From Spirogloea muscicola (Eukaryota; Streptophyta; Zygnematophyceae; Spirogloeales; Spirogloeaceae), in assembly GCA_009602725.1 (NCBI GenBank), contig WELB01000141.1, positions 202,160 through 266,159 on the forward strand: a stretch of 64,000 bases of DNA, read 5' to 3'. A model generated the notes under the pieces. The model was not told the origin of the DNA. It worked only from the letters and a program-made list of their open reading frames with translations, and made no database searches. This document shows positions 32,346 through 45,358 of the stretch, one piece after another (the stretch's first letter is position 1; every line of letters begins with the position of its first letter). The position numbers were made by a program, and so were the translations under genes.

Positions 32346-32639
32346 AATGTCCAAAGCCAAAGAAAGAGGTGCCGAAGAGGGACTACACCACAAACCACGG
32401 CAAAAAAACACACGACGATGCAGAGGGAAGCTCAGTACCCGCGAGTGAGCAATATCAGCTTTGAATAGCTGGCTGCAGGGAAGGAGGCACTCCGCCGAGA
32501 CCCAGAGGCGGCGGCCATAGCACGGCCTGCTCGCGTGTAGAGCCTAGTCGGACCAGTCCGAGGCCGTCAATCGTCGGCAGGGACAGCAGGGACTGTGGCT
32601 CTCACTGTCATCAGAGAAGAAAGACGCTCACGGGCATCG

Positions 32640-33297
32640 CCCTCTACTGGAAGAGTCTTTCTGTCTTTCGCTCTGCCGATATACGAGTCCCTTCGGCTCA
32701 CAGACAACCTGTTTCGCACAGCGCTACACCACCACCTCGGCCTCCCCCCCCCTTGCTTGGCTGGCATCCGCCAGTGCGAGTGTGGCCACATTGCCGATGA
32801 CAAGCTCGATCTAGCTGCTCATATGCTGAGATGTGTTGAGGAGGGTGAGCGCATTGCCTCCCACGACTTACTCAGGGACATCATGTTTGTATTTGTGCGC
32901 GAGTGGCGGGGTATCATCCGGCGATGGAGGTGTCCGGCATCATGCCAATCTCCTCAAGGCGCGGCAAGCCATACGTGCAGCGTCTGGACGTGGTCGCCAC
33001 CCCCCGGGGCGGCGGGCCTCGTCTGCTCCTGGTCGTGGTACTGATCGACGCATACAAGGATGGCGCACCCACGTCAACCGTGTCTGGCTGGGCCACGTCC
33101 AGCGCGGAGCGCAAGAAGGAGCGGCGCTACCAGGACCATCCCCGAGGGGACCATCTTTATCCGTGTGCCATGGATATCTACGGAGGCTACGGCGTACAAT
33201 GGTCCTCCCTGATCCAGCATCTGGCCCGGCTGGTTGATGCGCGTCGTCGAAGTCGGGGGGGCAGCTTGGGCCACTCCAGCATTCCGCAGGCCTTAGT
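32640..33297 (+). mobile_element. LINE copy, inverted partner of the 30.6 kb copy, cut by assembly gap
   Basis: From about 32669 the plus strand repeats, at roughly 95-98% identity by eye, the minus-strand sequence 31230-30608. It encodes LPIYESLRLTDN, then ECGHIADDKLDLAAHMLRC, and in the next frame the RLDVVATPRGGG block and DHPRGDHLYPCAMDIYGGYG. The copy stops exactly at the N gap at 33298. Confidence 0.75.
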
Positions 33298-34018
<721 letters not shown>

Positions 34019-34085
34019 GCCACCGCCGCATGCGGCACGGCCGCCGGCGGAGGCGGCAGCGGCGGAGGCGGCGCCCCCGCGCCGC

Positions 34086-35803
34086 ATGCTCGGCCGCGAC
34101 GCGAGTAACACCGGGAAGCACCTCCTGGCGGGCGTCCTCTCGGCGCTCGTCTCCAGGTCCGGGCCCTCCCTCGCTGCGGCCGCTGGACCCACCGTCACAC
34201 AGCCGGCTGCTGCTACTAACTGAGCGCCTCTTCTGGCAGCTCTGGTGGGGGCCAACGTAACGGTAACGGCAGCCGCCGTCTCCTCCACTGTGCAGGACCA
34301 CTCTGGCGCCGCTGGAGCGGCTGAAGCTGGAGTACGTCGTGCGCGGCGCCAAGGGCGGCGTCGGCCTGACGGTCGGGGCCATCCTGCGCGCCGAGGGCGT
34401 CGGTGGCTTCTGGCGCGGCAACGTCGTCAACCTGCTGCGCACCGCGCCCTTCAAGTCCGTCAACTTCTACGCCTTCGACGTGTACCGCCGGCAGCTCCGG
34501 CGCTGGAGCGACCGGGCGGACGTCAACAACGTGGAGCGGCTGGTCGCCGGCGCCGCCTCCGGCATCACCGCCACGCTCATCTGCTTCCCCATGGACACGG
34601 TGACAGCCGCTTGCCAGCTGCGACCTTAAGCATTGTCCTTGCACCACTCATCACTGCCCATCTAACAGGAGGCACTTAACGCATGCACCATGCCACCATC
34701 TTGCCGCAATCACGCACGAGGTCAAGATGTTGCTAGCTCCCTTCTTGACCATGCTGTGCCACGGCATGCGGCCAGGTGCGCACGAGGATGGTGGCGCACA
34801 CTGGCGCGGCGTCCCTCGGCCTTGTCCAGTGCGTGCGCCAGATCGTCGGCCGCGAGGGTTTCCTCGCTCTCTATAAGGGCATCGTGCCGGCGCTCGTCAG
34901 CATGGCCCCTGGCGGCGCCGTCGTCTATGGCACTTACGACCTCCTCAAGTCACGGCACCTGCTCTCGGATGAGGGCCGCGCCATCTCCCGGCGGCGCAAA
35001 GATTCTGCTCAGCGGGCTCGGCCTGACGGTTCCACCGATGGCGACGGAAGCACTGATACCCAGCTCCGTAGTGCCTCCTCGTGCAGGTCATTCTGCCCGC
35101 CCTGCATGTGCCCTTACTGTTGACCTTGGCATATTCTGTATCTCTGAAGCAATGAGAAGCAGACGACGCAGTTGCTGAGCAGGGTCGTTGCCAGAGTGCA
35201 GGCAGATAGAATTGGATCCGATGCGAACTCTCCTATACGGTGCCATCGCGGGTGCCTGTGCCGAGACGGCAACGTATCCGCTGGAGGTTGTGCAACGACA
35301 ACTGCAATTGCAGGTACTCCATTAGCTTGGTTGTACAGCAGATAGACAGCATGCTAATGGCTGTGCGGAGGCTGGAGCGTGTGTGAGTAGAGTGCTTGCT
35401 GCTACCTGCTAAGGTCATCCAACCCTATAAAGTCGAGTTTGGCTTCCTTCACATGCTTCGTCCACCGCAACTTGTCCATGCAGGCTGGTCCACAGCGACT
35501 GAGCATGCTGGCTGCCTTTCAGTCAGTAATTCAAAGCGATGGCCCTGCTGCACTGTATGCAGGCCTGTTTCTGAGCACAGTTCAGGTGTGCTTCTCTTGT
35601 GCACTGACAGCATCATATCCAAGACCCACAAGGAGCAGTGCATGTACACCCGCTGTCAAGCACAGAACCTACTTAAGTTAGCATAGGCAATGTGACGCGT
35701 CTGACTGGCTCGCGTGCTTGCTTGTGGGGTCCAGGTGCTGCCCTCGGCAGCCTTAAGTTACTTCGTGTATGAACTTGCTAAGGCCAACTTAAATGTGCAA
35801 TGA
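34086..35803 (+). CDS. Mitochondrial carrier family protein (SLC25, plant adenine-nucleotide/BT1-like)
   Basis: Six exons fit in phase: 34086-34156, 34296-34599, 34776-35086, 35202-35313, 35484-35585 and 35735-35803, about 322 aa. Three carrier repeats are visible. Repeat 1 has PLERLKLEY after a lost or divergent PxD start. Repeat 2 has CFPMDTVRTRMV (PxD-x-[KR]-x-R). Repeat 3 has TYPLEVVQRQLQLQ. Paired motifs GGFWRGNVVNLLRTAPFKSVNF, ALYKGIVPALVSMAPGGAVVY and ALYAGLFLSTVQVLPSAALSYFVYE fit the family. It is a six-helix exchanger of the mitochondrial inner membrane or plastid envelope; the substrate is likely a nucleotide or phosphate compound but is not certain. A loop of about 40 residues in exon 3 (SRRRKDSAQRARPDGS) is unusually long. 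The start is the first ATG after the poly-A gap, so an N-terminal extension could be missing. Confidence 0.85.
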
Positions 35804-36339
35804 TGAGCACTTCGATGAAGAGCATAAGACCGTGGAAGATAGCTCCTGTGACCGCACCCTCCTCTTCCTCGGGACGAAAAGTCATCTAGAAGCTCTTCAC
35901 TCTCAATTCCGGAGGCCTTGTGTGGCTAAGCAAGTAAACCAACAGACATTTTGGAAAAGCCAATTAGGGCTCATTGCACTGCATGCAATGCAGTATTGCC
36001 AAATGCTCACCGTTTAGACATTCTCCGGACCTTCTCTGTAAACAAAATTCACCTGGTTCATGTGTTTTTTAAAAACTTCTCGTCGTATAACTGGCACTGT
36101 TGCCCAAGCAATCCTAATTTGATGAAATCCGAGAGAAATCATACTCTTCATCAGCCAAAACCCTAGATGAAATTCCTATCTAGGGTTTCGGGTAGGTTCT
36201 GCACTGCAGCATCTGCTGATTCTTCTGCAGCGATGCCAATATCAGTCAGACCTCCAGGAGGACTAGCGCAGCGGCTGAAGGTATTGGGCTTGCAGCTACT
36301 TGAGGCTGGCCACCTCGTCTGTTGGCAAGGTTGCCAGGC
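35804..36339. other. Intergenic with a short inverted repeat
   Basis: No gene is recognised between the carrier and GUN4, which converge. At about 36162-36189 'AACCCTAGAT' and 'ATCTAGGGTT' form an inverted pair around a short spacer, which might be a terminator-like hairpin or chance. Part of the region is 3' untranslated sequence of both genes. Confidence 0.35.
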
Positions 36340-37089
36340 CTAGAAGGTGAAGTCGGGCTCCAGCATGTCGTCAGGAATGCCGAGGTCCGAGGTGCCCTTG
36401 GGCTTGCCGGCTTCCGACGCGGAAGGAGGCTCAGAGGGTGGCAGCGATGAGGGGCTGCCGGCGGCAGCGGCGGCACTGCCATTGCCCGCCGGGACGGCGG
36501 CGGCGTCGTCGTCGTCCAGCGGCATGGCTTCGTCGGCGTCGAAGGCCGCGAAGGCGGGGTGCTCGAAGATGCCCTCGAGCAGGCGCGTGCCGCGCAGCGC
36601 GTTGGTGAGCGGCAGGTGGCCGACCGGCGCGGCCGCATCCCACGTGAACTCGGCGGGGAACTTCTTGTACGTGTCGTTGGGGCCGTGCGTCCAGCCGACG
36701 GCGGCGAAGAAGTCCCGCCAGCGCCGCCGCGACGGGCCGCGCCACAACCGCCGCTGCACGGCGTAGCCGAAGCGGCCGGCCGACGCGGCGCGCCACAGCC
36801 GGTCCAGCGTCAGCAGGTCCGCCGCCGGTATGACCGGCACCTCGGAGAAGTAGACCCACTGGCGGCGCGCCGCGGCGTCGCCCGCCAGCTCGCACAGCAG
36901 CCGCCGCGTCTCAGCGTCCGCCACCTCCCACCGCCCCGCCGCCAGGTGGCCCGCCAGCTCCGCATACGACACGCCCGCCTCCGACTCGATCGCCACCGCC
37001 GCCACCGCCGCCGCCGCCCCCTCCGCCGCCGCCGCCGCCTTGCCGCCGCATTGCCATCGCTGCAGAGCGTCGAGTGAAGCGGGAAACAC
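36340..37089 (-). CDS. GUN4: GUN4-domain tetrapyrrole-binding protein
   Basis: GUN4 binds protoporphyrin IX and Mg-protoporphyrin IX and stimulates magnesium chelatase in the chloroplast, so it acts at the first committed step of chlorophyll synthesis. An uninterrupted frame ends at 36340. Landmarks are SYAELAGHLAAGRWEVADAET; VPVIPAADLLTLDRLW; SAGRFGYAVQRRLW; DFFAAVGWTHGPNDTYKKFP; and AAPVGHLPLTNALRG, all core GUN4 positions. The C-terminus is acidic and Ser/Pro-rich (ending DDMLEPDFTF), as in plant and algal GUN4 with their regulatory C-tail. No ATG opens this frame. The sequence upstream of 37089 reads QLRRLASTSSASASPSVFPAS, a Ser/Ala/Arg composition expected of a chloroplast transit peptide, so an upstream exon should supply the start. 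The given 5' limit is therefore provisional. Confidence 0.88.
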   Translation of the reverse strand: MFPASLDALQRWQCGGKAAAAAEGAAAAVAAVAIESEAGVSYAELAGHLAAGRWEVADAETRRLLCELAGDAAARRQWVYFSEVPVIPAADLLTLDRLWRAASAGRFGYAVQRRLWRGPSRRRWRDFFAAVGWTHGPNDTYKKFPAEFTWDAAAPVGHLPLTNALRGTRLLEGIFEHPAFAAFDADEAMPLDDDDAAAVPAGNGSAAAAAGSPSSLPPSEPPSASEAGKPKGTSDLGIPDDMLEPDFTF

Positions 37090-37171
37090 AGAGGGAGAGG
37101 CAGAAGCAGAGCTCGTCGAAGCTAAGCGTCGTAGCTGGTGGTCTTAAGGCGGCGGCGCCAGTTTCCTCCAT

Positions 37172-37205
37172 TTGAGCCGAAGAACANCACGCAGTGCGGC
37201 GGCCA

Positions 37206-37237
<32 letters not shown>

Positions 37238-37795
37238 TCAGGGGGCCGCGGCAACGGCGGCGTGGATAAGAGCACCTGGAGCACTACACCCTGCGGTCCC
37301 CCCCCCCCGATGATGAAGATCCGTCGTCAAATGGTTGTGGCTTTAAATGATGTCCCGGTGCGGACTTCCTCGGCCACTGGCAGCAGGAGGGGCGGCTGCT
37401 GGAGTCCTCACTCCGACGTGGCCCCGTGCGCGGCGCGCATTGGTGGCCGCGGAGATCTGAGTCCGCCTACGTGTATGTACACGTGGCAGCAAGTTAATCT
37501 GCCCTGACGGCCTGCGAGCATGACGTTGTGGGCTTACCAGCGGCGTTCTTTGTGACGGCGGCACGGGCCAGACCGGCCAAGGGCGCCAGGTGGCAAGGTC
37601 CGGAGCGCCAGATGGCATGTCGCGTGCGCCAGCTGGGCAGAGGGGCGACTGGGGCCTGGTCCATGATCGAGCACATTCCCTGGTCGCGGTGCAACAGTTC
37701 GGGAGCCAGATGCTGCGCAGCGGTCCCACGGTGCCTCCGCTGTCCGGCTTGTCTCTCTTTGGACCTTCCTTTTCAGAACCTTGTACATTGTAATG
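37172..37795. other. GC-rich promoter region with GCC repeats; possible divergent exon
   Basis: A (GCG)n run at about 37205-37240 and one N at 37187 make frames unreliable. A plus-strand ATG at 37205 opens a poly-Ala stretch then SGGRGNGGVDKSTW, which could be a first exon. I do not recognise it and find no continuation. The right part contains no LINE ORF that I can place. Confidence 0.25.
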
Positions 37796-37990
37796 CTTCT
37801 CCAGCTACCAGGAGACTAGCTTCTCCGACCTGAGGTTGCTAATTAGTAGAAAGTACTGAATTGTAAGTAGCTGCTTGTTTCCGTGTGTGCTTTAGCGCTT
37901 TCCCTGGTCCTTTTGGACTTTGTTTCTTTTTTGTTCTGGGCTGGCCTCTCCCAGCCACCGCCCTCGCCTGGAAGCGTCTTCTGTTCTCAT
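37795..37990 (+). mobile_element. LINE 3' end (type II tail, divergent)
   Basis: 'GACCTGAGGTTGC' and 'TAGTAGAAAGTACTGAATTGTAAGTAGCTGCTTG' correspond to the type II terminus and tail. 'TTAGCGCTTTCCCTGG' and the hairpin GGGCTGGCCTCTCCCAGCC follow at about 37938-37970. The ORF end is mutated. Confidence 0.55.
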
Positions 37991-38007
37991 ACAAACCCAC
38001 TCAGTGA

Positions 38008-38077
38008 GGGCGGAGCCTGTGCTGTCTGTGCCTGTGTAGCTGGTGTCTGCTCGGGGGCGGAGCCTGTGCTGTCTGTG
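38008..38077. repeat. Direct repeat, two copies, 47-base period
   Basis: The 23-base unit beginning GGGCGGAGCC and ending TGTCTGTG occurs at 38008-38030 and 38055-38077. The surrounding 37990-38880 holds no gene I can support. It lies downstream of the minus-strand Tudor-SN gene. Confidence 0.6.
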
Positions 38078-38883
38078 TCATTGAGTGCCTGATCTCTGTG
38101 TGCCAAACCATGAGCGAATCTGCTTTTGGACCCCGAGAAGAGGTCTGCTGATCGTCCGGAGAAGGGTAGACGCCCAGTTGAGGACTCTGGATGGAGGTTA
38201 GAGAAGCCGAGGCAGTCTAAGAGAGTCTACAGGAGCAACATCAGGAGCAGCCAGATCTAGAACTTTTACACAGTACACACTGCCTTCCCCTGCGCTCAGT
38301 ACCTTGCAGGCAAGCCAGCGCCACTGCTGTTGCTATTTGGCTGTGCCCACTCGTGCCGCTGCTGCCACCGCCAGCTAACACGCGGTTGGGCACTCGGGCG
38401 TGACACCAATGCAATTACTTACCTCCTTGCTAAAGTATGGGCCTGGGCATGCATATGCAACACGACTCCACAGAAGACATACTCTGCAACCATCAAGTGC
38501 CCACGCCACTCCAAAATCAACGATCTTCTGCTGATATAGCAGATTGTGAGCCGAACAAAACCAAGGTGGCCACCTCTAGAAGCCACCGTGACTAGTCTAG
38601 CAGAGCCGCACTTCATGGCGTCGCCGCAACCACAAAGGGGGCTTCGAAACTGCTCAAGGAAGGGGGAAGAGAGCGACAGGACGAGTCTACTCAGGTCAAA
38701 GACATGCATCAAAGAGAGAGATGCACTTGGACAGCCCAGCAGCCACCAAAAGCAGGGTCTGAGCAAGCACTCAAAGGCATGAGATCTGCCAGGTCGAAGG
38801 AGCTGATGAAATTGATGAACTCAGAGCAAAGTGGCTGCTCGACTATACTCGAGCTTACTGGCTGCCCGAGCTACGTGCTTGGC

Positions 38884-41800
38884 TCAACCCCACCGAGATG
38901 GCCGGCGGTGCTCCTCCTCTTCATCAGAATCAGCATCACCATACCGCCAAATAGCAAGCCTCGCTTTCTTTGCCGTGTCTTGGGACTCCTTAAGGCTGTC
39001 CAGGGCCTCGGCCCTTTCCTTGCTATCAAGCTTGCTCCTCTTCTCCAGCTTGGCTAGGCCCGCCTGTCATTGTGCAACTTGTCATGCAAGTGAGCATAGC
39101 AGCCATTGCCGTGCTAACTGGTACCGTCCTTGGATTGGATCCTCTACAAGCACATGCTGAAGGCTTACCTCAAGCAGGGACGCATTCGCTGTTGTGCTCG
39201 TCTCCGGATCCACAAGAGTTACAATAAGCCTAGGCCCAGTACCCTGGCCTTTCACCTTGCCCCCAGTCAAATCGCGCTCCTCAACTTTGGCTACCATCTT
39301 CTTATTCATCGCGAAATGAGCCAGCGCTTCCGCTGCTTCGACCCCAAAATCATCCTCCAACTCGGGCACCTGCGCTTGCACAGCACAACAGAAAGTTGGT
39401 AAAGCACCGAGCATGCGCTTTAAGCTTCACAGCAAGCTGCAAGCCAAATCACAGTGCTCAAAGTCTTCAAAGAGTAGGAGCATATTCACGAAATCATACA
39501 ACTGACCAGATAAGGAGAACAATGGACAAGACTTCTCCATGTCCTTTCCTCACTATCTGTGGTGCTATGAGGCATACTTTCTTCGAATGCAAACACGCGG
39601 ATGCCTTTTCCGCCTGATAGCAACCTGCTGCACAAAATTGAGGCACCACCTAGATGTTGCATGATAAGAAGGGCCACACATAGGCCAGCTTACAGAGGTT
39701 TGAGGAGACTGGGCACCTTAAGAAAGGCAAGGCTAGCTAGCAGGGCCAAGCTCGGCTCCTGCAGGGCAAAGCCCTCTGCCGGCCTCAAACGAGACAAGGT
39801 CACAGTCTCAGCATTTCCAAAGTCGATGTAGAAGACCTCGTACTCGGCACTGCCACTCGTCGGGGCAGCCTTTGGTGCATTGGTCACCTGCACAGCAGCG
39901 TACAATTCAATATAGCGCTCCTAAAAGGTGTTGCTTGAGGACAGGCAGTGTCAAGGTTCGCGCACCATAGCCCTGGCCCAGCTGTTGTCAGCTGAGAACT
40001 GGCTGATGACAATGTCGCCTTTCTTGGGTTGAAAGGCTCCTGGAGCTATGGGCCTCTCTTTGATCCGCAGCTCTTCAAGCTGAGACTCAATGCTCCGCAG
40101 CTTGGCCAAGTCCCCCAAGAGCAGCTGAAGGTAGAACTTGCCACCGCCTAAGATTTCCGTCACCTTCACCTGCTATCACGTAATGTGGAATAAGTGATGG
40201 TGTACACCCTTCACGTTGAACTTCCTTGAATGCAAAGATTGAATGACAAATGCACAAGCAATTCTCACAGTGCTTTGGACATGTCTAATGTATATATCCA
40301 ACCCAATTACACAACTGATTATCCTGTAATTGGTGATTAACATCTGTGGTGGAGACTGCAGGGAAAAGTAATCAATCTGCTTTCCAGATACCAAAAGAAT
40401 TACCTGCAGCACCTCCTGCTTGCCACGGGGGGCTTCTGAAGCGAGGGCTGGCGCGTCTGCACCCTCTACATAGTTCTCCCATACCTGTTCACAAGACATC
40501 AACAGAATTAGGTCACCTTCAAGGTGCTTCACAGTGGTAGGGCAGCAAGCGACTGCTACCTTACTATCCATACCCTCAAAATCATACTGGCAAATTGGAA
40601 GACATCTGTGGTAAGATGAGTGCAGTGTAAAGGCAACCGAATGCTTTGGTGAGGTTAAGGACCTTCAGGCGGGCAGCTTTGGCCTTCTGCTCGGCCTGCA
40701 GCAGTTGCTGTCCTTCGGGGGTGCGATCAGCAGAGAACGTTGCATGGAGCTTCGACAAGCCCGCATCAAGTAGCATAGCACCCGCATTCTGGTTCTTTCC
40801 ACTCCACAGAGTTCCTATGAACGTACCTGTCTTGTCCACAGTTTCTACCTCAATCTGCAGCATAACAACAATGTGCCAACATCCTTGATGAGGAATATTT
40901 GCTGAACCATAGTAGAGGGCTTGACAATCAGTACACTATTCCTTCATTAATCCCCATCACAAATAACACTGCTGTGATGCACACCTTGCAGACAAGCAAC
41001 AGCCAGACTAAGTCCCGCTCTCAGGTACCTCAACATCATGCTGCATGATTCTCCGTCGCATGAACGCAATGGCTTCCTCTGAGTATGGCTCCTCTCTACT
41101 TGGAGCTCTGACTCCAGATAAGGAAAAGGCAATGGCGCACGTCTCCTTGGGTATGATCAACTTGAAGCGATGACCAGAAAGAACATAGTCCACAATAGCA
41201 GGAAGTCGACGTGCCCGCTGAAGGAATGGCAGAAATTGCCTCGCCTTGGCAGTCGCAGCCTGGACGAGGAGTATAGGGGAGCAGTTAAGGGCACATACAT
41301 GGTTGTCAATAATGACACTGGTGTCACATGTCCTTGCGCTTGCTCATGATGTTGACTGAAAATTGCTCATTAAGAATCAATTCCACCTAGACACATGCTG
41401 CACGCTTTGGCTTCTCACCCGATCAGATAGGTCGTTGATGTGAGCGACCGGGGGCTCCCTCGCAGAATGAATGCCCTTTTTACCCTTCATGGCCCTCTGC
41501 TCGGCAGCGAGTAGAGCGTCATAGTGAAGGCTTCGCTCCTCAAAGTCCCGGTGCCTGACCACAGTGGCAAAGCCTCTAGCCACGGTCATCTCTGCGACGT
41601 TGATAGAACCCTGTGGGGTAGCCTCACTTGATGTGGCGCTCACACCTGTCTCTGCAAGGTCGGCCTTGACAGCTGATAGAAGCATGACAGTCCCAAACTC
41701 CATGCTGCGGCTACCAGCTGGTGCAGGTGTACCAGGCAGTAGGTCAGAGGGGACTATCTTGCGGATATATTCCATAGCCACGCTGACCTGCACAATGAAC

Positions 41801-44800
41801 AGCACTGTACTTCTTCAGCAAGTCTCCACCTATTATGACAAACTATCAACAGCGAGGCATCCCTCTGCTTATCAAGGTCAACTCCGTGTCACACAGAAGC
41901 CATTTACCACTCAGTGATCCTATTCTCATAGTAATCCTATGTCCACATGAGCTTCAGCACCAGTTATCACAACAAATCGCGAAGGAAATTGCAGGTCAGA
42001 GGTGGTCAGGGGTTTGTCTTTCTGTTGACCTGTTGGCCAATCAACCGCGTCCGGAGGAACTCTTTGGCTTCTCTAGCATACGGCTCAGGCTTCTCATCCC
42101 TTCGTGGATTCCCCATTCGCTTGGCCCTGATTGATGAAAGATTCACCCTCCTCTCTGCAAGCGGGCTGGTAGGTGGGACGCCACTATCAAGCACAACGAG
42201 GCAATCCCCGCTCACCACCTCAATGACCTGCACATGTTGCCGTGAACTCATCTAGCCAATGTGCATATAGCTATATGGTCCAAGTTTCACTTTCACCTAC
42301 TTTTGTTGCTGTCTGTCAAAGGAGAGGCAAGCTACCAACACGCAGAGTGTCAAACTTTAATCAGCAGCACATATGGTCAGGCAACCTTGCTTTGCGCTGT
42401 CTCTCATCAAGGTCACAATTTTCAATGCCCTCAAAGTGTGTTCACTTAGGACTGAAGAGGTGCACCTGCCCAGTGTAATTATCGTCGCGGATGGCAGTAG
42501 AGTGTGATGGTGGAGGAACAAAGTTGGTCCATATCCTTAACTTCTCCTGCTTAGCTGCCAACTCTGCTTTTTTTAATGCCTGCTTTGCCTCTGGCTCCAG
42601 CATATTGGCACTCCACTCGACCACTTTCGCCAAACCCTGATCCACACAGGGAGTAGATACCTATCAGCCTCTTTGTGCATGCAGAAGGCTGACACTGGCA
42701 TTACGTTTTTAGATATTCCTCAGTAGGCATTTGACTTCGAAGTTGCAAAAGCAGCAGAATTTCGACGTTGGGTACCTGAGCTATGAGGAGTGGTCCAAGG
42801 TTGGTGGCTGTGTCTCCGTCAGGAAAGTAGACTGAGCCAATGAGGTTGTTGAATTTTCCATCCACCCCCTCCAAAACCACTCTGATCTGATTCAACAACA
42901 TGTGCCCCTCAGCATCAGAGTACACGCACAACAGTAACAACTCGACCCAGTAGATTGAAAAATAAACGCTAACAAGAGGTACTACTGTCTGGTACTAGGT
43001 AGTGGTGCAAGAGCAACACGAACTGTTCACACACCACAAAGACAATATTTGCACTTCAAGCACGTACATCACGATGAAGGCAGCGGACTTCTGTGAAATG
43101 CTTAGCCTCCCTTGCAAATGGCTCGGGATTCTCTTCTGTCTTTTCCTGCATTGTGTTTGCTGCAGCCAGCCGTTGGGCAGATGTCATCGGTCCCCCTGGA
43201 GTGGTCTCTGCAGTGCCGTTTACTACAGGAGGTTCTGCTGACCCGTATTCTGTAGCGGCCTCAGCACCTGATGGCCTCCTCCCCATTGAGGGCGACTGTT
43301 GCGCGCAAAATATTACTGGCTGGTAAGACTCGTGACTGCTGCTCGAAGGGCTCTCGACTGCACTATGTTAAGATTTCTACAATGAAAAATGGTGGCCAAC
43401 TAAAATTCTCATAGCAGCCATTAAGGTACAGTATACAAGATCTCATTATGCCAGTCTGGAAGGCTGACCTGGATACCCGCGATGTAAACTTGGACGTACT
43501 GGAAGCTGGGAAGTAGGAGCACTCGCACTGTGCTGCCATCACGGACTTGCTCAACAATTGCTGGGAGTGGCTTGCCCTTGCTGGATTCCAAGAGTCCCTG
43601 AACATCAAAGCTGTTGTCCTGGCCAACTCCAGAAGGAGGAATCTTTCTGATGGACGCATCGCCAGCTCCAGGGGTCTGCAGGACAGAATAGGAGGAGACA
43701 AGCCTAGCGTCAAGACGATGCAGGAATCGATGCTCAGACAAGAGATGTCCTAGGACCTGAACAATTCATACACATATCTGTGAGATACTAGGAGATCTAG
43801 TCAGCTAGCCAAGTACAAGGACAGACTAGGAGCTTGCAGACGCTTCTTGATGCACGTCCTCCTTTGTATATCAGGATAATAAACAACATTGGTAGCAACC
43901 TTGCTCCACATTCCAAGACCTTGTGTGCGCGCCTGCTCCTCTGCATTCTGCAGCTCTACAAGGTAAGGAGAAGCTTCACCAGCTCCTACTTGAGATTTGA
44001 CCTGTGCATTGCAGCCCCAGCCTACCCTCAGAAAAAAGGAGAGGCGGCTGTTTAGAACTGCTCAGTCCGTACCCCTGCTTAGAACTTCCCCTTTAGGCAC
44101 GTGATGTGTCTGCATGGGCTTTAGGAAACCCATAATTGTGGTGCATTGAGGCAATTCGCAAGACTGATTTTTCTGATAAGTTCCATGCAATGACCAGCTT
44201 GGCACATCACAGACCTTGGCCCAGCCCTCTGCCACAACTACAAGTGCCAAATTGGTGTCGCCCATGAAGACGGATCCAAATTCGCGCTTGATAGAAGGGA
44301 CAGCGTAGTCCACTTTGAATATCACATCCTGGTACCCAGCAACAAACTTGTCAAGCATAGGACTTAGACACTTGCAGCATTCTCCACTGGTTGCAACATC
44401 CTCTGATGTGCCCACTACTTGAAGACTTGCTCATCAGGTTGACAAATTTGTCTGCTCTGTAGATCATTCACAGCTCCATCCGAAATGCATGCATGAGCAC
44501 GTTACGTGTGCATGAGCATTGTCAAGCTTATGGTAGTCCAAGTTTCCCATATGGATGCTCCATATCACTGTGACAGCAGATGACTTGCTGAACTTGAGAA
44601 TGCTGACTTGAAGAGTCAAAACGCTGCTCAGTGCACAGCCTGGTCTTGTACAGAAATAGGAAACTTATCTTGTGCAATGTAACGCACCTTTCCTATGCAC
44701 TTCTTCCGCAGGCTCTCCCGACTGGCCCAGGCGTATGGCTCATCCAGCGTGTCCTTTCTCGCCTGCAGGAAAACTCAGATGGTGAGATATAGTACATCAC

Positions 44801-45127
44801 TTGCTTGTGAAGGAGAGTACAGCAGGATCTTGAAGGACGTACCGAGAGTACAACAGATCACAATGGCCCCCTTGCAGGAGCAGGGGTCAGAAGAGAGCTA
44901 GCTCATCCAGGATATCCTCACCGCCGCAAGGCACATGAGAGTTTGCAGGCCGCCGAGCTCGTCGGGGCTGCGGCGTGCGCGGGGCACCTCACCAACTTGG
45001 GGGCCATGAGCGAGGAGAGGGTGATGATCTTCTCTGGCGGCGGCCCGCTCTTCACGGCGCCCATGATGACCAGCGAGTCGCCGGACGGCACCGCCTTCAC
45101 GGTGCCGCGCAGCCACCCCGTCGCCAT
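38884..45127 (-). CDS. TSN: Tudor staphylococcal nuclease (Tudor-SN / SND1)
   Basis: Tudor-SN is a multifunctional RNA-binding protein of stress granules, splicing and RNA decay. Seventeen minus-strand exons join in phase: 45127-44993, 44762-44688, 44328-44215, 44001-43900, 43675-43469, 43295-43068, 42886-42776, 42636-42466, 42227-42030, 41787-41419, 41259-41029, 40854-40663, 40484-40404, 40169-39966, 39887-39717, 39369-39169 and 39063-38884. The product is 989 aa, matching plant TSN. Four SN-like repeats are marked by AVPSGDSLVIMG, AIVEQVRDGSTVRVLLLPSFQYVQV, VIEVVSGDCLVVLDSG and AIVDYVLSGHRFKLIIPKET. Then come the Tudor fold (GDIVISQFSADNSWARAM, YEVFYIDFGNAETV) and a partial C-terminal SN domain (GGKVKGQGTG). 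The tail ends DADSDEEEHRRPSRWG. No catalytic claim is made: eukaryotic SN repeats often lack bacterial nuclease residues. The gene is free of LINE inserts. Confidence 0.95.
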
Positions 45128-45301
45128 GCTGCCCGCGCCGCGTCCTCGAGGCCGCCGAGGCTGGTGGCGACGATGGCGGCGGCGGCGGCGGCGGCGGCGG
45201 CGAGATGGAAGCTGGCGGCGGGCCGCCGGAGTGAGGCACAGGGGCTGGCCGGCCGGCTGGGGGGGTTGGGAAGGAGGTGGCAGGTATGGGGGTCACCACA
45301 A

Positions 45302-45358
45302 TAGATCTCACTTAGACTATGGATCTCACTTACTAAGACTATGGCTCTCACTTAGACT
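45302..45358. repeat. Short imperfect tandem repeat
   Basis: The unit 'CTCACTTAGACTATGG' is repeated about three times with small changes. It lies about 200 bases upstream of the Tudor-SN start codon on its promoter side. Confidence 0.5.

Noticed and set aside
36156-36190. AACCCTAGAT...ATCTAGGGTT inverted repeat as a transposon end
   Set aside because: A single 10-base pair with no element between or target duplication; kept only as a note on the intergenic region.
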